The translations under genes were made by a program, and so were the position numbers. A stretch of 64,000 bases of DNA, from the NCBI RefSeq assembly GCF_028649475.1, contig NZ_JAQSIP010000010.1, positions 62,001 to 126,000 on the forward strand. Direction: 5' to 3'. The notes beneath the pieces were generated by a model, which did not search any database, was not told the DNA's origin, and worked only from the letters and a program-made list of their open reading frames with translations. Of this stretch, positions 53,287-63,120 are shown piece by piece. The stretch comes from Curvibacter cyanobacteriorum. Lineage in GTDB: Bacteria; Pseudomonadota; Gammaproteobacteria; Burkholderiales; Burkholderiaceae_C. How positions within the stretch are numbered: position 1 is the stretch's first letter; each line of letters starts with the position of its first letter.

Positions 53287-54147
53287 ATGTCCACCCGCCA
53301 ACAACTCAAACAACTCGTCGAAGCCCGCCGTGGCCTGATCGTGCCGGGCGCCTTCAACGCCCTGTCGGCCAAGGTCATTGAAGACCTGGGCTTCCAGGCC
53401 CTGTACGTGACCGGGGCCGGTGTCACCAACATGTGGTTCGGCCTGCCCGACCAGGGTTTCATGGGCCTGGCCGACATCGCCGACCACACGGCCCGCATCC
53501 GCGACGCCGTGAGCCTGCCCCTGCTGGTCGATGCCGACACCGGCTTTGGCAATGCGCTCAACGTCTACCACACGGTGCGCACGCTCGAACGGGCGGGCGC
53601 CGACTGCATCCAGCTCGAAGACCAGGTGGCCCCCAAGCGCTGTGGCCATTTCGCGGGCAAGGAGGTCATCTCGACCGAAGAAGCGGTCAACAAGATCAAG
53701 GCCGCGGTGGACGCGCGACGCGACCCCGACCTGCTCATCATGGCGCGCACCGACGCCGCGGCCACCCACGGCTTTGAAGCCGCCGTCGAACGGGCACAGC
53801 GCTTCGCCGAGGCCGGGGCCGACCTCCTGTTCGTCGAGGCCGTGACCCAGGCCGACGAGGTGCGCGCCCTGCCGCAGCGCCTGGCCAAGCCCCAGCTCAT
53901 GAACATGGTGATCGGCGGGCGCACCCCAATCTTCAACGCCCAACAGCTGGGCGAGCTGGGCTATGGCATCGTGCTCTACGCCAACGCGGCGCTGCAAGGC
54001 GCGGTGGCCGGTATGCAGAAGGCCTTGACCGTGCTGCGCGACGAGCAGGAGGTGCAGGAATCCAGCGGCCTGGTCACCCCGTTTGCCGAGCGCCAGCGCC
54101 TGGTCGGCAAGCCCGGCTGGGACGCACTGGAGAAGCGCTTCAGCTGA
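53287..54147 (+). CDS. Isocitrate lyase/PEP mutase superfamily lyase (methylisocitrate- or dimethylmalate-lyase-like)
   Basis: A 286-residue Mg-dependent lyase. The catalytic PKRCGH motif and metal-site LLVDADTGFGNALNV, LEDQ and MARTDA are intact. It would be the natural position for methylisocitrate lyase (PrpB), which ends the cycle. However, the substrate-specificity loop reads MNMVIGGRTP instead of the NITEFGxTP of PrpB, and the length is 286 rather than about 295. This points to the group around 2,3-dimethylmalate lyase or oxaloacetate decarboxylase. The ATG at 53287 is chosen; a TTG five codons earlier also lies in frame. The 135-base gap after prpF is C-rich and repetitive, so it may have its own promoter. 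Confidence 0.75.
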   Translation: MSTRQQLKQLVEARRGLIVPGAFNALSAKVIEDLGFQALYVTGAGVTNMWFGLPDQGFMGLADIADHTARIRDAVSLPLLVDADTGFGNALNVYHTVRTLERAGADCIQLEDQVAPKRCGHFAGKEVISTEEAVNKIKAAVDARRDPDLLIMARTDAAATHGFEAAVERAQRFAEAGADLLFVEAVTQADEVRALPQRLAKPQLMNMVIGGRTPIFNAQQLGELGYGIVLYANAALQGAVAGMQKALTVLRDEQEVQESSGLVTPFAERQRLVGKPGWDALEKRFS

Positions 54148-54213
54148 GCAGCCCCCCGGCGGGGGCCCTCGCCTGCGGCAGCGGCAGCGCCTCCCCGGCC
54201 GCGCCGCCCGGCG

Positions 54214-56514
54214 TCACACGCACTCGGCGCGCAAGGTCTTGGCCGCGGCCACCAGGTGGGTCAGGGCCGGGATCACCTCGGGCCACTGGCGGGTCTTGAG
54301 GCCGCAGTCCGGGTTGACCCACAGGCGCTCGGCGGGCACCCGCTCGGCCGCTTTCTTCATCAGCGCCACCATGTGTTGCTCGGTGGGGATGTTGGGCGAA
54401 TGGATGTCGTACACGCCCGGGCCGATCTCATTGGGGTAGCGGAAGTCGTCGAAGGCGTCGAGCAGCTCCATGTCCGAGCGCGAGGTCTCGATGGTGATCA
54501 CATCGGCGTCCATGTCGGCGATCGCGGCCATGATGTCGTTGAACTCCGAGTAGCACATGTGGGTGTGGATCTGGGTCTCATCGCGCACGCCGTTGGCCGC
54601 CACGCGGAAGCTCTCCACCGCCCAGTCGAGGTACACCGGCCACTGGGCACGGCGCAGCGGCAGGCCCTCGCGCAGCGCGGCCTCGTCGATCTGGATCACG
54701 CGCACCCCGGCGCGCTCCAGGTCCAGCACCTCCTGGCGGATGGCCAGGGCCAGTTGCAGGCAGGACACCGAGCGCGGCTGGTCGTCGCGCACGAACGACC
54801 AGTTGAGGATCGTCACCGGCCCCGTCAGCATGCCCTTCATGGGCTTGTCGGTCAGCGACTGAGCGTACGTGGTCCAGGCCACGGTCATCGGCTGCGGGCG
54901 GCGGATGTCACCGAACAGGATGGGCGGCTTGACGCAGCGCGAGCCATAGGACTGCACCCAGCCGAACTGGCTGAAGGCGTAGCCGTCGAGCTGCTCGCCA
55001 AAGTACTCGACCATGTCGTTGCGCTCGGCCTCGCCATGCACCAGCACGTCCAGGCCCAGGGCTTCCTGCTCGCGCACGGCACGCTCGATCTCGGCGCGCA
55101 TGGCGGCCTGGTAGCCCGCGGCGTCCAGGCGGCCGGCCTTGAAGTCACTGCGCGCGCGGCGGATCTCGGCGGTCTGCGGGAACGAGCCGATGGTGGTGGT
55201 CGGGAACTTCGGCAGCCGCAGCAGCGCGGCCTGCTTGGGCGCCCGCTGCGGGTACGGCGTCTCGCGCTGCCCCAGGTCACGCGTGATCTTGGAGACCGCC
55301 AGCTGCACCTCCGGGCGGTGCACGCGGGTCGAGGCACGCCGCGCCGCCAGCGCCGCCCGGTTGGCGTCCAGGGCCTCGCGCACCGACGCCCGCCCGTGGT
55401 TCAGGGCCTGCGCCAGCAGCTGCAACTCGGCCAGCTTCTGGCGCGCGAAGGCCAGCCACGACAGGATGTCCGCGTCCAGCTTCTGTTCACTGGCCAGGTC
55501 CACCGGCACGTGCAGCAGCGAGCACGAGGGCGCGATCCACAGGCGCGGGCCCAGTTGTTCGGCCAAAGGCTCGAGCCAGTCCAGGGTGGCGTTCAGGTCG
55601 GTTTTCCAGATGTTGCGCCCGTTCACGACGCCCAGCGACAAGACCTTGTGCGCAGGCAGCAGGTTGATCAGGGGGCGCACGCCATCGCGGTCGTTGATGG
55701 CGTCCACATGCAGCCCCGCCACCGGCAGGTTGGCGGCCAGGTAGGCGTTTTCCTGCAAGGAGCCAAAGTAGCTGGCCAGCAGCAGCTTGACCTTGGCCGA
55801 CTTCAGGTGGTGGTAGGCGGTGTTGAAGGCGTGCTGCCAGTCGGCGTCCAGCTCGGTGACCAGGATCGGCTCGTCGATCTGCACCCACTCCGCGCCCTGG
55901 GCCGCCAGGGTGTCAAGCAACTGGGCGTAGACCGGCAGCAAGCGCTCGAGCAGGGCCAGACGGTCCGACCCGTCCTTGGCCTTGCCCAGCGCCAGGTAGG
56001 TGACCGGGCCGATCAGGACCGGCTTGGCCTTCACCCCCTGGGCGCGGGCCTCGGCCCACTGCGCCAGCAGCCGGCTGGCATCGAGTTGGAACGTGGTCGT
56101 GGCGGTGAACTCGGGCACGATGTAGTGGTAGTTGGTGTCAAACCATTTGGTCATCTCACCGGCCGCCACGCCAGCGCAGCAGGCAGCATGGCCGGCGCCT
56201 GGATCGGCGGGCGCCGAGCGCCCGCGGGCCACCCGGAAGTAGTTGTCCAGCACATCGCCTTCATGGCCGCGCACCCGCTCGGGCAAATGGCCCAGCGTGA
56301 AGCTCATGTCCAGCACCTGGTCGTAGAACGAAAAATCCCCCACCGGGGCCCAGTCCAGCGCGGCCTGATCGGCCCAGTGCTGCTGCCGCAGTTGCTGGCC
56401 CACCTGCTGCAGCGCCGCCCGCGAGGACTGGCCCTTCCAGTAGGACTCCAAGGCGAACTTGAGTTCACGTTGAGCGCCGATGCGCGGAAAGCCGAGGTTG
56501 TGTGTCGTGACCAT
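54214..56514 (-). CDS. metE: Cobalamin-independent methionine synthase
   Basis: A 766-residue enzyme transferring a methyl group from methyltetrahydrofolate (triglutamate) to homocysteine. N-terminus [20 protein letters not shown]; Zn ligands in [11 protein letters not shown] (His, Cys) and [12 protein letters not shown] (Cys). Length matches the family. The N-terminal region contains an Ala/Cys-rich insert near [28 protein letters not shown]. It is divergent from metR, its usual activator, with a MetR-like site in the 112-base gap. No cobalamin riboswitch was seen. Confidence 0.96.
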   Translation of the reverse strand: MVTTHNLGFPRIGAQRELKFALESYWKGQSSRAALQQVGQQLRQQHWADQAALDWAPVGDFSFYDQVLDMSFTLGHLPERVRGHEGDVLDNYFRVARGRSAPADPGAGHAACCAGVAAGEMTKWFDTNYHYIVPEFTATTTFQLDASRLLAQWAEARAQGVKAKPVLIGPVTYLALGKAKDGSDRLALLERLLPVYAQLLDTLAAQGAEWVQIDEPILVTELDADWQHAFNTAYHHLKSAKVKLLLASYFGSLQENAYLAANLPVAGLHVDAINDRDGVRPLINLLPAHKVLSLGVVNGRNIWKTDLNATLDWLEPLAEQLGPRLWIAPSCSLLHVPVDLASEQKLDADILSWLAFARQKLAELQLLAQALNHGRASVREALDANRAALAARRASTRVHRPEVQLAVSKITRDLGQRETPYPQRAPKQAALLRLPKFPTTTIGSFPQTAEIRRARSDFKAGRLDAAGYQAAMRAEIERAVREQEALGLDVLVHGEAERNDMVEYFGEQLDGYAFSQFGWVQSYGSRCVKPPILFGDIRRPQPMTVAWTTYAQSLTDKPMKGMLTGPVTILNWSFVRDDQPRSVSCLQLALAIRQEVLDLERAGVRVIQIDEAALREGLPLRRAQWPVYLDWAVESFRVAANGVRDETQIHTHMCYSEFNDIMAAIADMDADVITIETSRSDMELLDAFDDFRYPNEIGPGVYDIHSPNIPTEQHMVALMKKAAERVPAERLWVNPDCGLKTRQWPEVIPALTHLVAAAKTLRAECV

Positions 56515-56583
56515 GGTGTCTTCTTCGATGCCATCAATGTTGGAAAGCGTCGAAGGTTAGAGAAGCTGATCCATTACGTAAAA

Positions 56584-56596
56584 TGATCTTATTTCA
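56584..56596. promoter_or_regulatory. MetR-box-like sequence in the metE/metR intergenic region
   Basis: TGAT-CTTAT-TTCA matches the MetR consensus TGAA-N5-TTCA at seven of eight defined positions. It lies 70 bases from the metE start and 31 from the metR start. Confidence 0.6.
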
Positions 56597-56626
56597 GCGA
56601 TCAATTAACTTCACTCATGGATACCG

Positions 56627-57547
56627 ATGCTTGAACGAATCCACCTGGCCATCATTCAAGAGGTGGATCGACAGGGCTCCATGACCGCCGCCGCGTCCAC
56701 GCTCTGCCTCACCCAGTCGGCCCTCAGCCATGCGATCAAGAAGCTCGAGCAGGCCATGGGAACCGACATCTGGCGGCGCGAAGGCCGCAGCCTGCGCCTG
56801 ACCCAGGCCGGCCATTACCTGCTGGCGGTGGCCAACCGCGTGCTGCCCCAACTCGAGCTGGCCGAATCGCGCATGCAGCAGTTCGCCCAGGGGGAGCGCG
56901 GCACGCTGCGCATCGGCATGGAATGCCACCCCTGCTACCAGTGGCTGCTGAAGATCGTGGCGCCTTACCTCGCGGCCTGGCCCGATGTTGAAGTCGACGT
57001 GAAGCAGAAGTTCCAGTTCGGCGGCATCGGGGCCCTGTTTGGCCACGAGATCGATGTGCTGGTGACCCCCGACCCGGTGTTCAAACCTGGCCTGCGTTTC
57101 GAGCCCGTGTTCGACTACGAGCAGGTGCTGGTGGTGGGCCGGGACCATGCCCTGGCCAGCCAGGCCCACGTGCGCCCGGCCCAGTTGAGCGCCGAGGTGC
57201 TGCTGAGCTACCCGGTCCCCGCCGAGCGCCTGGACATCTACCAGCAGTTTCTGCTGCCCGCGGGCGTGCTGCCCAAGCAGCACAAGGCCATCGAGAACAC
57301 CGACATCATGTTGCAGATGGTGGCCAGTGGCCGGGGCGTGGCCGCGCTGCCGCGTTGGCTGGTGGACGAGTACGCGCAGCGGATGCCGGTGCGGCCGGTG
57401 CGCCTGGGCCCCCAGGGCATCGCCAAACAGATCTACCTGGGGGTGCGCGAAGCCGACGTGCCGATCGACTACCTGCAGGCCTTCGTGGCGCTGGCGAACC
57501 AGTCCAGGACGACGCTGGGAACCGAGCCGCACCCAGCCGCCGCCTGA
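56627..57547 (+). CDS. metR: LysR family regulator MetR
   Basis: A 306-residue LysR-type activator of methionine genes that responds to homocysteine. The N-terminal winged helix MLERIHLAIIQEVDRQGSMTAAASTLCLTQSALSHAIKKLE is MetR-like; the effector domain follows (GTLRIGMECHPCYQWL, MLQMVASGRGVAALPRWLVDEYA). The ATG at 56627 is in frame; an earlier ATG at 56617 ends after a few codons. Its position and orientation next to metE support the name. Confidence 0.93.
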   Translation: MLERIHLAIIQEVDRQGSMTAAASTLCLTQSALSHAIKKLEQAMGTDIWRREGRSLRLTQAGHYLLAVANRVLPQLELAESRMQQFAQGERGTLRIGMECHPCYQWLLKIVAPYLAAWPDVEVDVKQKFQFGGIGALFGHEIDVLVTPDPVFKPGLRFEPVFDYEQVLVVGRDHALASQAHVRPAQLSAEVLLSYPVPAERLDIYQQFLLPAGVLPKQHKAIENTDIMLQMVASGRGVAALPRWLVDEYAQRMPVRPVRLGPQGIAKQIYLGVREADVPIDYLQAFVALANQSRTTLGTEPHPAAA

Positions 57548-57709
57548 CGCGGCCGGCCCAAACCGACGCCCCGGCAGCGGGGACGCCAGGGCCACCGCCC
57601 CGCCCCCGGTGCTCGGGCGGCCTCAGCGGGGGACAGGGGCCTGGCCCGACACCGCAGCAAGCCACGCACACCAGGCCGCACTCACCCGGCCAGGCTCATA
57701 AGGTCAGGC

Positions 57710-58267
57710 TCACAAGGCCAGGCGCGATGATTTGGGCACATGGGCCATCAGAAACTCCATCTGATCGGCCAGGATGCGGCGGTTGCGCAGGATGAAGTCT
57801 TCCCAGAGGCTGGGCACATAGGGCGCGTAAAGCAGGGGCATGCGCGCCTGTTCGGGCGTGCGGTGGCTCTTGCGGTGGTTGCAGGCGCGGCAGGCGGTGA
57901 CCACGTTCATCCAGGTGTCGACCCCGTTTTGCGCGAAGGGCACGATGTGCTCGCGCGTGAGGTCGCTCTCATGGAAGTGCTGGCCGCAGTAGGCGCAGAC
58001 ATTGCGGTCGCGGGCGAACAGCTTGCTGTTGGTCAGGCCGGGCCGCAACGCAAAGGGGTTGATGTTGGGCACGCCCTTGGTGCCGATGATGCTGTTGACC
58101 ACGATCTGCGACTGCTCGCCGGTGACCGCGTTGTGACCGCCCCGGAACACCGCCACCTGCGCACCAGATTCCCAGCGCACCTCGCCAGCCGCGTAGTGAA
58201 TCACGGCTTGCTCCAGGGTGATCCAGGACTGGGGCAAGCCCTGGGCGGACAGCTTCAAGACCTTCAA
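57710..58267 (-). CDS. HNH endonuclease
   Basis: A 185-residue HNH family protein common in Burkholderiales, with zinc-binding Cys91/Cys94 (CAYCG) and Cys126/Cys129 (CRACN), and active-site His107 (REHIVPF), Asn121 and His131. A TTG start at 58267 is supported by a perfect AGGAGG six bases upstream and by the family beginning KVLKLSAQGLPQSW. Longer frames lack this support. It is alone in its strand, convergent with metR and divergent from ribF. A housekeeping or defence role is not established. Confidence 0.85.
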   Translation of the reverse strand: MKVLKLSAQGLPQSWITLEQAVIHYAAGEVRWESGAQVAVFRGGHNAVTGEQSQIVVNSIIGTKGVPNINPFALRPGLTNSKLFARDRNVCAYCGQHFHESDLTREHIVPFAQNGVDTWMNVVTACRACNHRKSHRTPEQARMPLLYAPYVPSLWEDFILRNRRILADQMEFLMAHVPKSSRLAL

Positions 58268-58402
58268 GGGACGCCTCCTAAACGGGTTGAAAACCACTGA
58301 CTCGGAACGCAGATCTCGGGGGCCATCGCGGGCTCTTGTGCAAGAACCCCGCTGGCTACAGCACAATATAACCTGATTTCATGACAATTTGGCTTCGGGC
58401 GC

Positions 58403-58430
58403 TTGACAGGTGGGCGCCGGATGCTATCAA
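58403..58430 (+). promoter_or_regulatory. Candidate promoter of ribF
   Basis: -35 TTGACA (58403-58408) and -10 TATCAA (58425-58430) with a 16-base spacer. The transcript would start only a few bases before the ATG at 58446, and no ribosome site is visible, so leaderless translation or another promoter must be considered. A small hairpin TGCTATC / GATAACAGCA overlaps. Confidence 0.4.
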
Positions 58431-58445
58431 AAAGATAACAGCACA

Positions 58446-59456
58446 ATGAAGATCTTTCGCGGCTTCCAGCACCCCGGCATCGCGCCGGCGAGCGCGCTCA
58501 CCATCGGCAACTTCGATGGTGTGCACCGCGGTCACCAGGCCATGCTGGCCCTGCTCAAGAGCGAGGCCGAGCACCGGGGCGTGCCCTCGTGCGTGCTGAC
58601 CTTCGAACCCCACCCGCGCGACTACTTTGCCGCGGTGACCGGTCGCGCCGAACTGGCCCCGGCCCGCATCGGCACGCTGCGCGACAAGCTCAGCGAACTG
58701 GCGCGCTGCGGCATCGACCAGACCGTGGTGCTGCCGTTCGACGCCCGGCTGGCCAGCCAGGCGCCCGAGACCTTCATCGAGGACGTGCTGATCCAGGGCC
58801 TGGGCGCGCGCTACGTGCTGGTGGGCGACGATTTCCGCTTCGGTGCCAAGCGCGCGGGCGACTACGCCATGCTGGACCGCAGCGGCGCCGAGCGCGGCTT
58901 TGACGTGGCGCGCATGAACAGCTACGAGGTGCACGGCCTGCGCGTGTCCAGCTCGGCCGTGCGCGAGGCGCTGGGCCGTGGCGACCTGGCGGCCACCGCG
59001 CGCCTGCTGGGCCGCCCCTACGCGATCAGCGGCCATGTGGTGCACGGCCGCAAGCTGGGCCGTGAACTGGGTTTTCGCACCCTGAACCTGCGCTTTGCCC
59101 ACTGGAAGCCCGCCGCCAGCGGCATTTTTGTGGTGCGCGTGCACGGGCTGGGCGAGCAAGCGCTGGCCGGCGTGGCCAACCTGGGCGTGCGCCCCTCGCT
59201 TGACCCCAACGACGTCAATGGCGGCCGCGTGCTGCTGGAGACCCATTGCCTGGACTGGCCGGCCTCGCTGGGGGCCGACGGGGCCTACGGTAAAATCATC
59301 CGCGTGGAACTGCTGCACAAACTGCACGACGAGCTCAAGTACGACGGTCTGGACGCCCTGATGAAGGGCATCGCCAAGGACTGCGACGACGCACGCCAGT
59401 TCCTCGCCTCGATGCACGCGGAAACCCACCGCCAGACCACCCGCGACCGAATTTAA
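58446..59456 (+). CDS. ribF: Bifunctional riboflavin kinase / FAD synthetase
   Basis: Makes FMN and FAD from riboflavin. The 336-residue protein has the N-terminal nucleotidyltransferase motif [25 protein letters not shown], and the C-terminal kinase domain with [27 protein letters not shown] and the [15 protein letters not shown] end. It is followed by ileS and lspA, a common gene order in proteobacteria. Confidence 0.96.
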   Translation: MKIFRGFQHPGIAPASALTIGNFDGVHRGHQAMLALLKSEAEHRGVPSCVLTFEPHPRDYFAAVTGRAELAPARIGTLRDKLSELARCGIDQTVVLPFDARLASQAPETFIEDVLIQGLGARYVLVGDDFRFGAKRAGDYAMLDRSGAERGFDVARMNSYEVHGLRVSSSAVREALGRGDLAATARLLGRPYAISGHVVHGRKLGRELGFRTLNLRFAHWKPAASGIFVVRVHGLGEQALAGVANLGVRPSLDPNDVNGGRVLLETHCLDWPASLGADGAYGKIIRVELLHKLHDELKYDGLDALMKGIAKDCDDARQFLASMHAETHRQTTRDRI

Positions 59457-59478
59457 CGCCGGCACACCGTGCTGCGCG

Positions 59479-59553
59479 CCCTTCGGAACAGGCTCAGGGC
59501 AAACGGCTGATTTCTCTCATCCCGTACCGGGCTGCGCCCGGGACCGAGCCTGT
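59479..59553. repeat. REP-like palindromic element between ribF and ileS
   Basis: Contains CCTTCGGAACAGGCTCAGGG, like the CTTCGACAGGCTCAGGG repeat found in many proteobacterial genomes, and ACAGGCTC (59488-59495) is mirrored by GAGCCTGT (59546-59553). An inner hairpin CCCG...CGGG lies between. Confidence 0.6.
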
Positions 59554-59575
59554 CAATGCCACCCAATTGAACCCC

Positions 59576-62401
59576 ATGGCCGACCAAACCCCTGACTACC
59601 GCAGCACCCTGAACCTGCCTGACACGCCCTTCCCCATGCGCGGCGACCTGCCCAAGCGCGAGCCCGGCTGGGTCCAGGAATGGGAAGACAAAGGCCTCTA
59701 CAAGAAGCTGCGCGACGCGCGCTGTGGTGCCCCCAAATTCGTGCTGCACGACGGCCCGCCCTACGCCAACGGTCAGATCCACATCGGCCACGCGGTCAAC
59801 AAGGTGCTCAAGGACATGATCGTCAAGGCGCGCCAGCTCAAGGGCCTGGACGCGGTCTACGTGCCGGGCTGGGACTGCCACGGCCTGCCCATCGAAAACG
59901 CGATCGAGAAACTGCATGGCCGCAACCTGCCGCGCGACGAGGTGCAGGCCAAGAGCCGCGCCTTTGCGGCGGAGCAGATCGCCGGCCAGATGGCCGACTT
60001 CAAGCGCCTGGGCGTGCTCGGCGAATGGGACCACCCCTACAAGACGATGGACTTCGGCAACGAAGCCAACGAGATCCGCGCCCTCAAGCGCATCATGGAA
60101 CGCGGCTTCGTTTACCGCGGCCTGAAGCCGGTGTACTGGTGCTTTGACTGCGGCAGCTCGCTGGCCGAGTTCGAGATCGAATACGCCGACAAGAAGAGCA
60201 CCACGCTGGACGTGGCCTTTGAATGCGCCGAGCCCGCCAAGCTGGCCGCCGCTTTCGGCCTGGCCGCGCTGGACCAACCGGCTTTCGCCGTGATCTGGAC
60301 CACCACCGCCTGGACCATCCCGGCCAACCAGGCCCTGAACCTGAACCCCGAACTGGACTACGCCCTGGTCAAGACCGAGCGCGGCACCCTGCTGCTGGCC
60401 GCCTCGCTGGTCGAGAAGTGCCTGGAGCGCTATGCCCTGAGCGGCGAGGTGCTGGCCACCACCCAGGGCAAGAACCTGGGCCTGATCAACTTCAAGCACC
60501 CGCTGTACGACGTGGACCCGGGCTATGCCCGCCTCAGCCCGGTCTACCTGGCCGACTACGCCACCGCCGACGACGGCACGGGCCTGGTCCACTCCTCGCC
60601 CGCCTACGGCGTGGACGACTTCAACAGCTGCATCGCCCATGGCCTGGCGTACGACGACATCCTGAACCCGGTGCAGGGCAACGGCACCTATGCGCCCGAC
60701 TTCCCGCTGTTCGGTGGCCTGCACATCTGGAAGGCGGTGCCGGTGGTGATCGAGGCGCTGCGCGACGCGGGCCGCCTGCTGGCCACCCACGACATCACCC
60801 ACAGCTACCCGCACTGCTGGCGCCACAAGACGCCGGTGATCTACCGCGCCGCCGCACAGTGGTTTGTGCGCATGGACGAAGGCGAGGGCGTGTTCACCAA
60901 GGACAAGGCCAGCCAGACGCTGCGCCAGCTGGCCCTGGCCGCCATCGAAGAAACCAGCTTCTACCCCGAGAACGGCAAGGCCCGCCTGCGCGACATGATC
61001 GCCGGCCGCCCCGACTGGTGCATCAGCCGCCAGCGCAACTGGGGCGTGCCCCTGCCCTTCTTCATCCACAAGGACAGCGGCGAGCTGCACCCGCGCACCA
61101 TGGAGCTCATGGACACCGCGGCGGCCCTGGTCGAGCAGGGTGGCGTCGAAGCCTGGAGCAAGGCCGCGGCCGAATCGCTGATCGGCGAAGACGCGCCGCA
61201 CTACACCAAGAGCACCGACATCCTGGACGTCTGGTTCGACTCCGGCACCACCCACTTCCATGTGCTGCGCAACAGCCACCTGGACCAGTCCACCTTCCCG
61301 GCCGACCTGTACCTGGAAGGCCACGACCAGCACCGCGGCTGGTTCCACAGCTCGCTGCTGACCGCCTGCGCGATGGACGACCGCGCGCCCTACAAGGGCC
61401 TGCTGACGCACGGCTTCACCGTCGACGGCCAAGGCCGCAAGATGAGCAAGAGCGTGGGCAATGTGGTGGCGCCGCAGACCATCAGCGAGAAGATGGGCGC
61501 CGAAATCATCCGCCTGTGGTGCGCCAGCACCGACTACTCGGGTGACCTGGGCATTGACGACAAGATCCTGGCCCGCGTGGTGGACGGCTACCGCCGCATC
61601 CGCAACACGCTGCGCTTCCTGCTGGCCAACACCAGCGACTTCAACCCCGCCACCGACGCCGTGCCGGCCGAGCAACTGCTGGAGATCGACCGCTACGCCC
61701 TGAGCCGCGCCGCACAGCTGCAAGACACCATCCTCGCGCACTACGAGAAGTACGAATTCCACCCGGTGGTGGCCAAGCTGCAGGTCTACTGCTCGGAAGA
61801 CCTGGGCGCCTTCTACCTCGACGTGCTCAAGGACCGCCTCTACACCACCGCGCCTAAGAGCCTGGCCCGCCGCAGCGCGCAAACCGCGCTGTGGCAGATC
61901 ACCCACGCCATGCTGCGCTGGATGGCCCCGTTCCTGAGCTTCACGGCCGAAGAGGCCTGGAAGCTGTTCGGCCAGTCCGAAAGCATCTTCCTGGAAACCT
62001 ACTGGGACCTCGGCGGCACCGACACCGCCTTGCTGGCCAAGTGGGAGCAGATCCGTGGCGCGCGCGAACTGGTCAACAAGGAGATCGAAGCCGTGCGGTC
62101 GGCCGGTCAGGTGGGCGCCTCGCTGCAGGCCAATGTGACGCTCAGCGTGCCCAGCGGCAGCGAGCTGCTGGCCGCCCTGCAAAGCCTGGGCGCGGACCTG
62201 AAGTTCGTCTTCATCACCTCGGCGGTGCAGCTGCAAGAAGGTGCCGAACTGGCGGCCCAAGTGAGCCCGGCGACCGCGGCCAAGTGCGAGCGCTGCTGGC
62301 ACTACAGCGACGACGTGGGCGCCAACCCGGCCCACCCGACCCTGTGTGGCCGCTGCGACAGCAACCTGCACGGCGCCGGTGAAAGCCGGGTGTTTGCCTG
62401 A
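59576..62401 (+). CDS. ileS: Isoleucyl-tRNA synthetase
   Basis: A 941-residue class-I synthetase with HIGH motif HIGH at 69-72, the KMSKS motif ([10 protein letters not shown]), an editing CP1 domain, and a C-terminal Zn-binding CERCW...CGRCDSN. This is the bacterial type-1 form, which is mupirocin-sensitive in general; sensitivity here cannot be read off. The ATG at 59576 is preferred over a TTG three codons upstream. Its stop overlaps the lspA start. Confidence 0.96.
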   Translation: MADQTPDYRSTLNLPDTPFPMRGDLPKREPGWVQEWEDKGLYKKLRDARCGAPKFVLHDGPPYANGQIHIGHAVNKVLKDMIVKARQLKGLDAVYVPGWDCHGLPIENAIEKLHGRNLPRDEVQAKSRAFAAEQIAGQMADFKRLGVLGEWDHPYKTMDFGNEANEIRALKRIMERGFVYRGLKPVYWCFDCGSSLAEFEIEYADKKSTTLDVAFECAEPAKLAAAFGLAALDQPAFAVIWTTTAWTIPANQALNLNPELDYALVKTERGTLLLAASLVEKCLERYALSGEVLATTQGKNLGLINFKHPLYDVDPGYARLSPVYLADYATADDGTGLVHSSPAYGVDDFNSCIAHGLAYDDILNPVQGNGTYAPDFPLFGGLHIWKAVPVVIEALRDAGRLLATHDITHSYPHCWRHKTPVIYRAAAQWFVRMDEGEGVFTKDKASQTLRQLALAAIEETSFYPENGKARLRDMIAGRPDWCISRQRNWGVPLPFFIHKDSGELHPRTMELMDTAAALVEQGGVEAWSKAAAESLIGEDAPHYTKSTDILDVWFDSGTTHFHVLRNSHLDQSTFPADLYLEGHDQHRGWFHSSLLTACAMDDRAPYKGLLTHGFTVDGQGRKMSKSVGNVVAPQTISEKMGAEIIRLWCASTDYSGDLGIDDKILARVVDGYRRIRNTLRFLLANTSDFNPATDAVPAEQLLEIDRYALSRAAQLQDTILAHYEKYEFHPVVAKLQVYCSEDLGAFYLDVLKDRLYTTAPKSLARRSAQTALWQITHAMLRWMAPFLSFTAEEAWKLFGQSESIFLETYWDLGGTDTALLAKWEQIRGARELVNKEIEAVRSAGQVGASLQANVTLSVPSGSELLAALQSLGADLKFVFITSAVQLQEGAELAAQVSPATAAKCERCWHYSDDVGANPAHPTLCGRCDSNLHGAGESRVFA

Positions 62402-62967
62402 TGGCGAGCAAGGGCAAAGGCGGCGGCGCCCCCTTCAAAGGCAAGTCGGTCAGCCCGGTCCACCGGGCTGCCGGCGCCAGCCTGCTGCCCTGGCTGGCCT
62501 GGGCGCTGATCGTGCTGATCGCCGACCAGTTCACCAAGGTGCTGATCCTGGGCTACTACCAGCTGCATGACAGCACCACGGTGCTGAGCTTCTTCAACAT
62601 CGTGCGCGCCCACAACACCGGGGCGGCCTTCTCGTTTTTGGCCGGTGCCTCGGGCTGGCAACGCTGGTTCTTCACCGGCATCGGCGTGGTGGCGGCGGTG
62701 TTCATCCTGTGGCAGCTGCGCCAGCACAGCGGCCAGCGCTTGTTCTCGTTTGCGCTGTCCAGCATCCTGGGCGGCGCCATCGGCAACGTGCTGGACCGCC
62801 TGATGCACGGTTATGTGGTGGACTTCCTGCAGTTCCACTGGGACTTCCTGGCCCCGATGTTCCCGGGCGGCTACTTCCCGGCGTTCAACATCGCCGACAG
62901 CGCCATCACCCTGGGCGCCACCTGCCTGGTGCTCGACGAGCTGCTGCGCGTCAAACGCGCACGCTGA
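62401..62967 (+). CDS. lspA: Lipoprotein signal peptidase (signal peptidase II)
   Basis: A 188-residue inner-membrane aspartic protease with four membrane segments. The catalytic Asp141 and Asp166 are in [15 protein letters not shown] and [11 protein letters not shown]. The ATG shares its A with the ileS stop (TGATG). An N-terminal basic extension of about 25 residues precedes the first helix. The gene ends this operon and a terminator follows. Confidence 0.95.
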   Translation: MASKGKGGGAPFKGKSVSPVHRAAGASLLPWLAWALIVLIADQFTKVLILGYYQLHDSTTVLSFFNIVRAHNTGAAFSFLAGASGWQRWFFTGIGVVAAVFILWQLRQHSGQRLFSFALSSILGGAIGNVLDRLMHGYVVDFLQFHWDFLAPMFPGGYFPAFNIADSAITLGATCLVLDELLRVKRAR

Positions 62968-63019
62968 CCCCGCGCGCGGCCGACGCCGCTGCCGCCCCCT
63001 GACGGCTCAGACATCTCAG

Positions 63020-63045
63020 ACGGCCCGCTTTCGCGGGCCGTTTTG
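63020..63045 (+). terminator. Rho-independent terminator after lspA
   Basis: Stem ACGGCCCGC / GCGGGCCGT with a TTTC loop, then TTTTGTT. It is about 53 bases after the lspA stop. Confidence 0.9.
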
Positions 63046-63057
63046 TTGGGGCCCCCT

Positions 63058-63073
63058 CATCGTCATGACGATG
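63058..63073. promoter_or_regulatory. First perfect 16-bp palindrome upstream of the LacI-family gene
   Basis: CATCGTCATGACGATG is fully self-complementary. It lies 48 bases upstream of the LacI-family ATG. It has a different sequence from the second palindrome. Confidence 0.5.
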
Positions 63074-63091
63074 TCACACGCAGCGCGTGCA

Positions 63092-63107
63092 ATGTAAACG
63101 TTTACAT
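63092..63107. promoter_or_regulatory. LacI-type operator palindrome
   Basis: ATGTAAACGTTTACAT is a perfect palindrome with the central CG typical of LacI-family sites and a TGTAAACG half-site. It lies 13 bases before the ATG of the LacI-type gene, indicating autoregulation. Confidence 0.7.
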
Positions 63108-63120
63108 CACGTCGCATCGC

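Noticed and set aside
56515-56626. Cobalamin riboswitch before metE
   Set aside because: The gap is only 112 bases, shared with metR, and no B12-box-like sequence was seen.
59453-62371. A 972-codon minus-strand frame
   Set aside because: Opposite ileS; composition is typical of a shadow frame.
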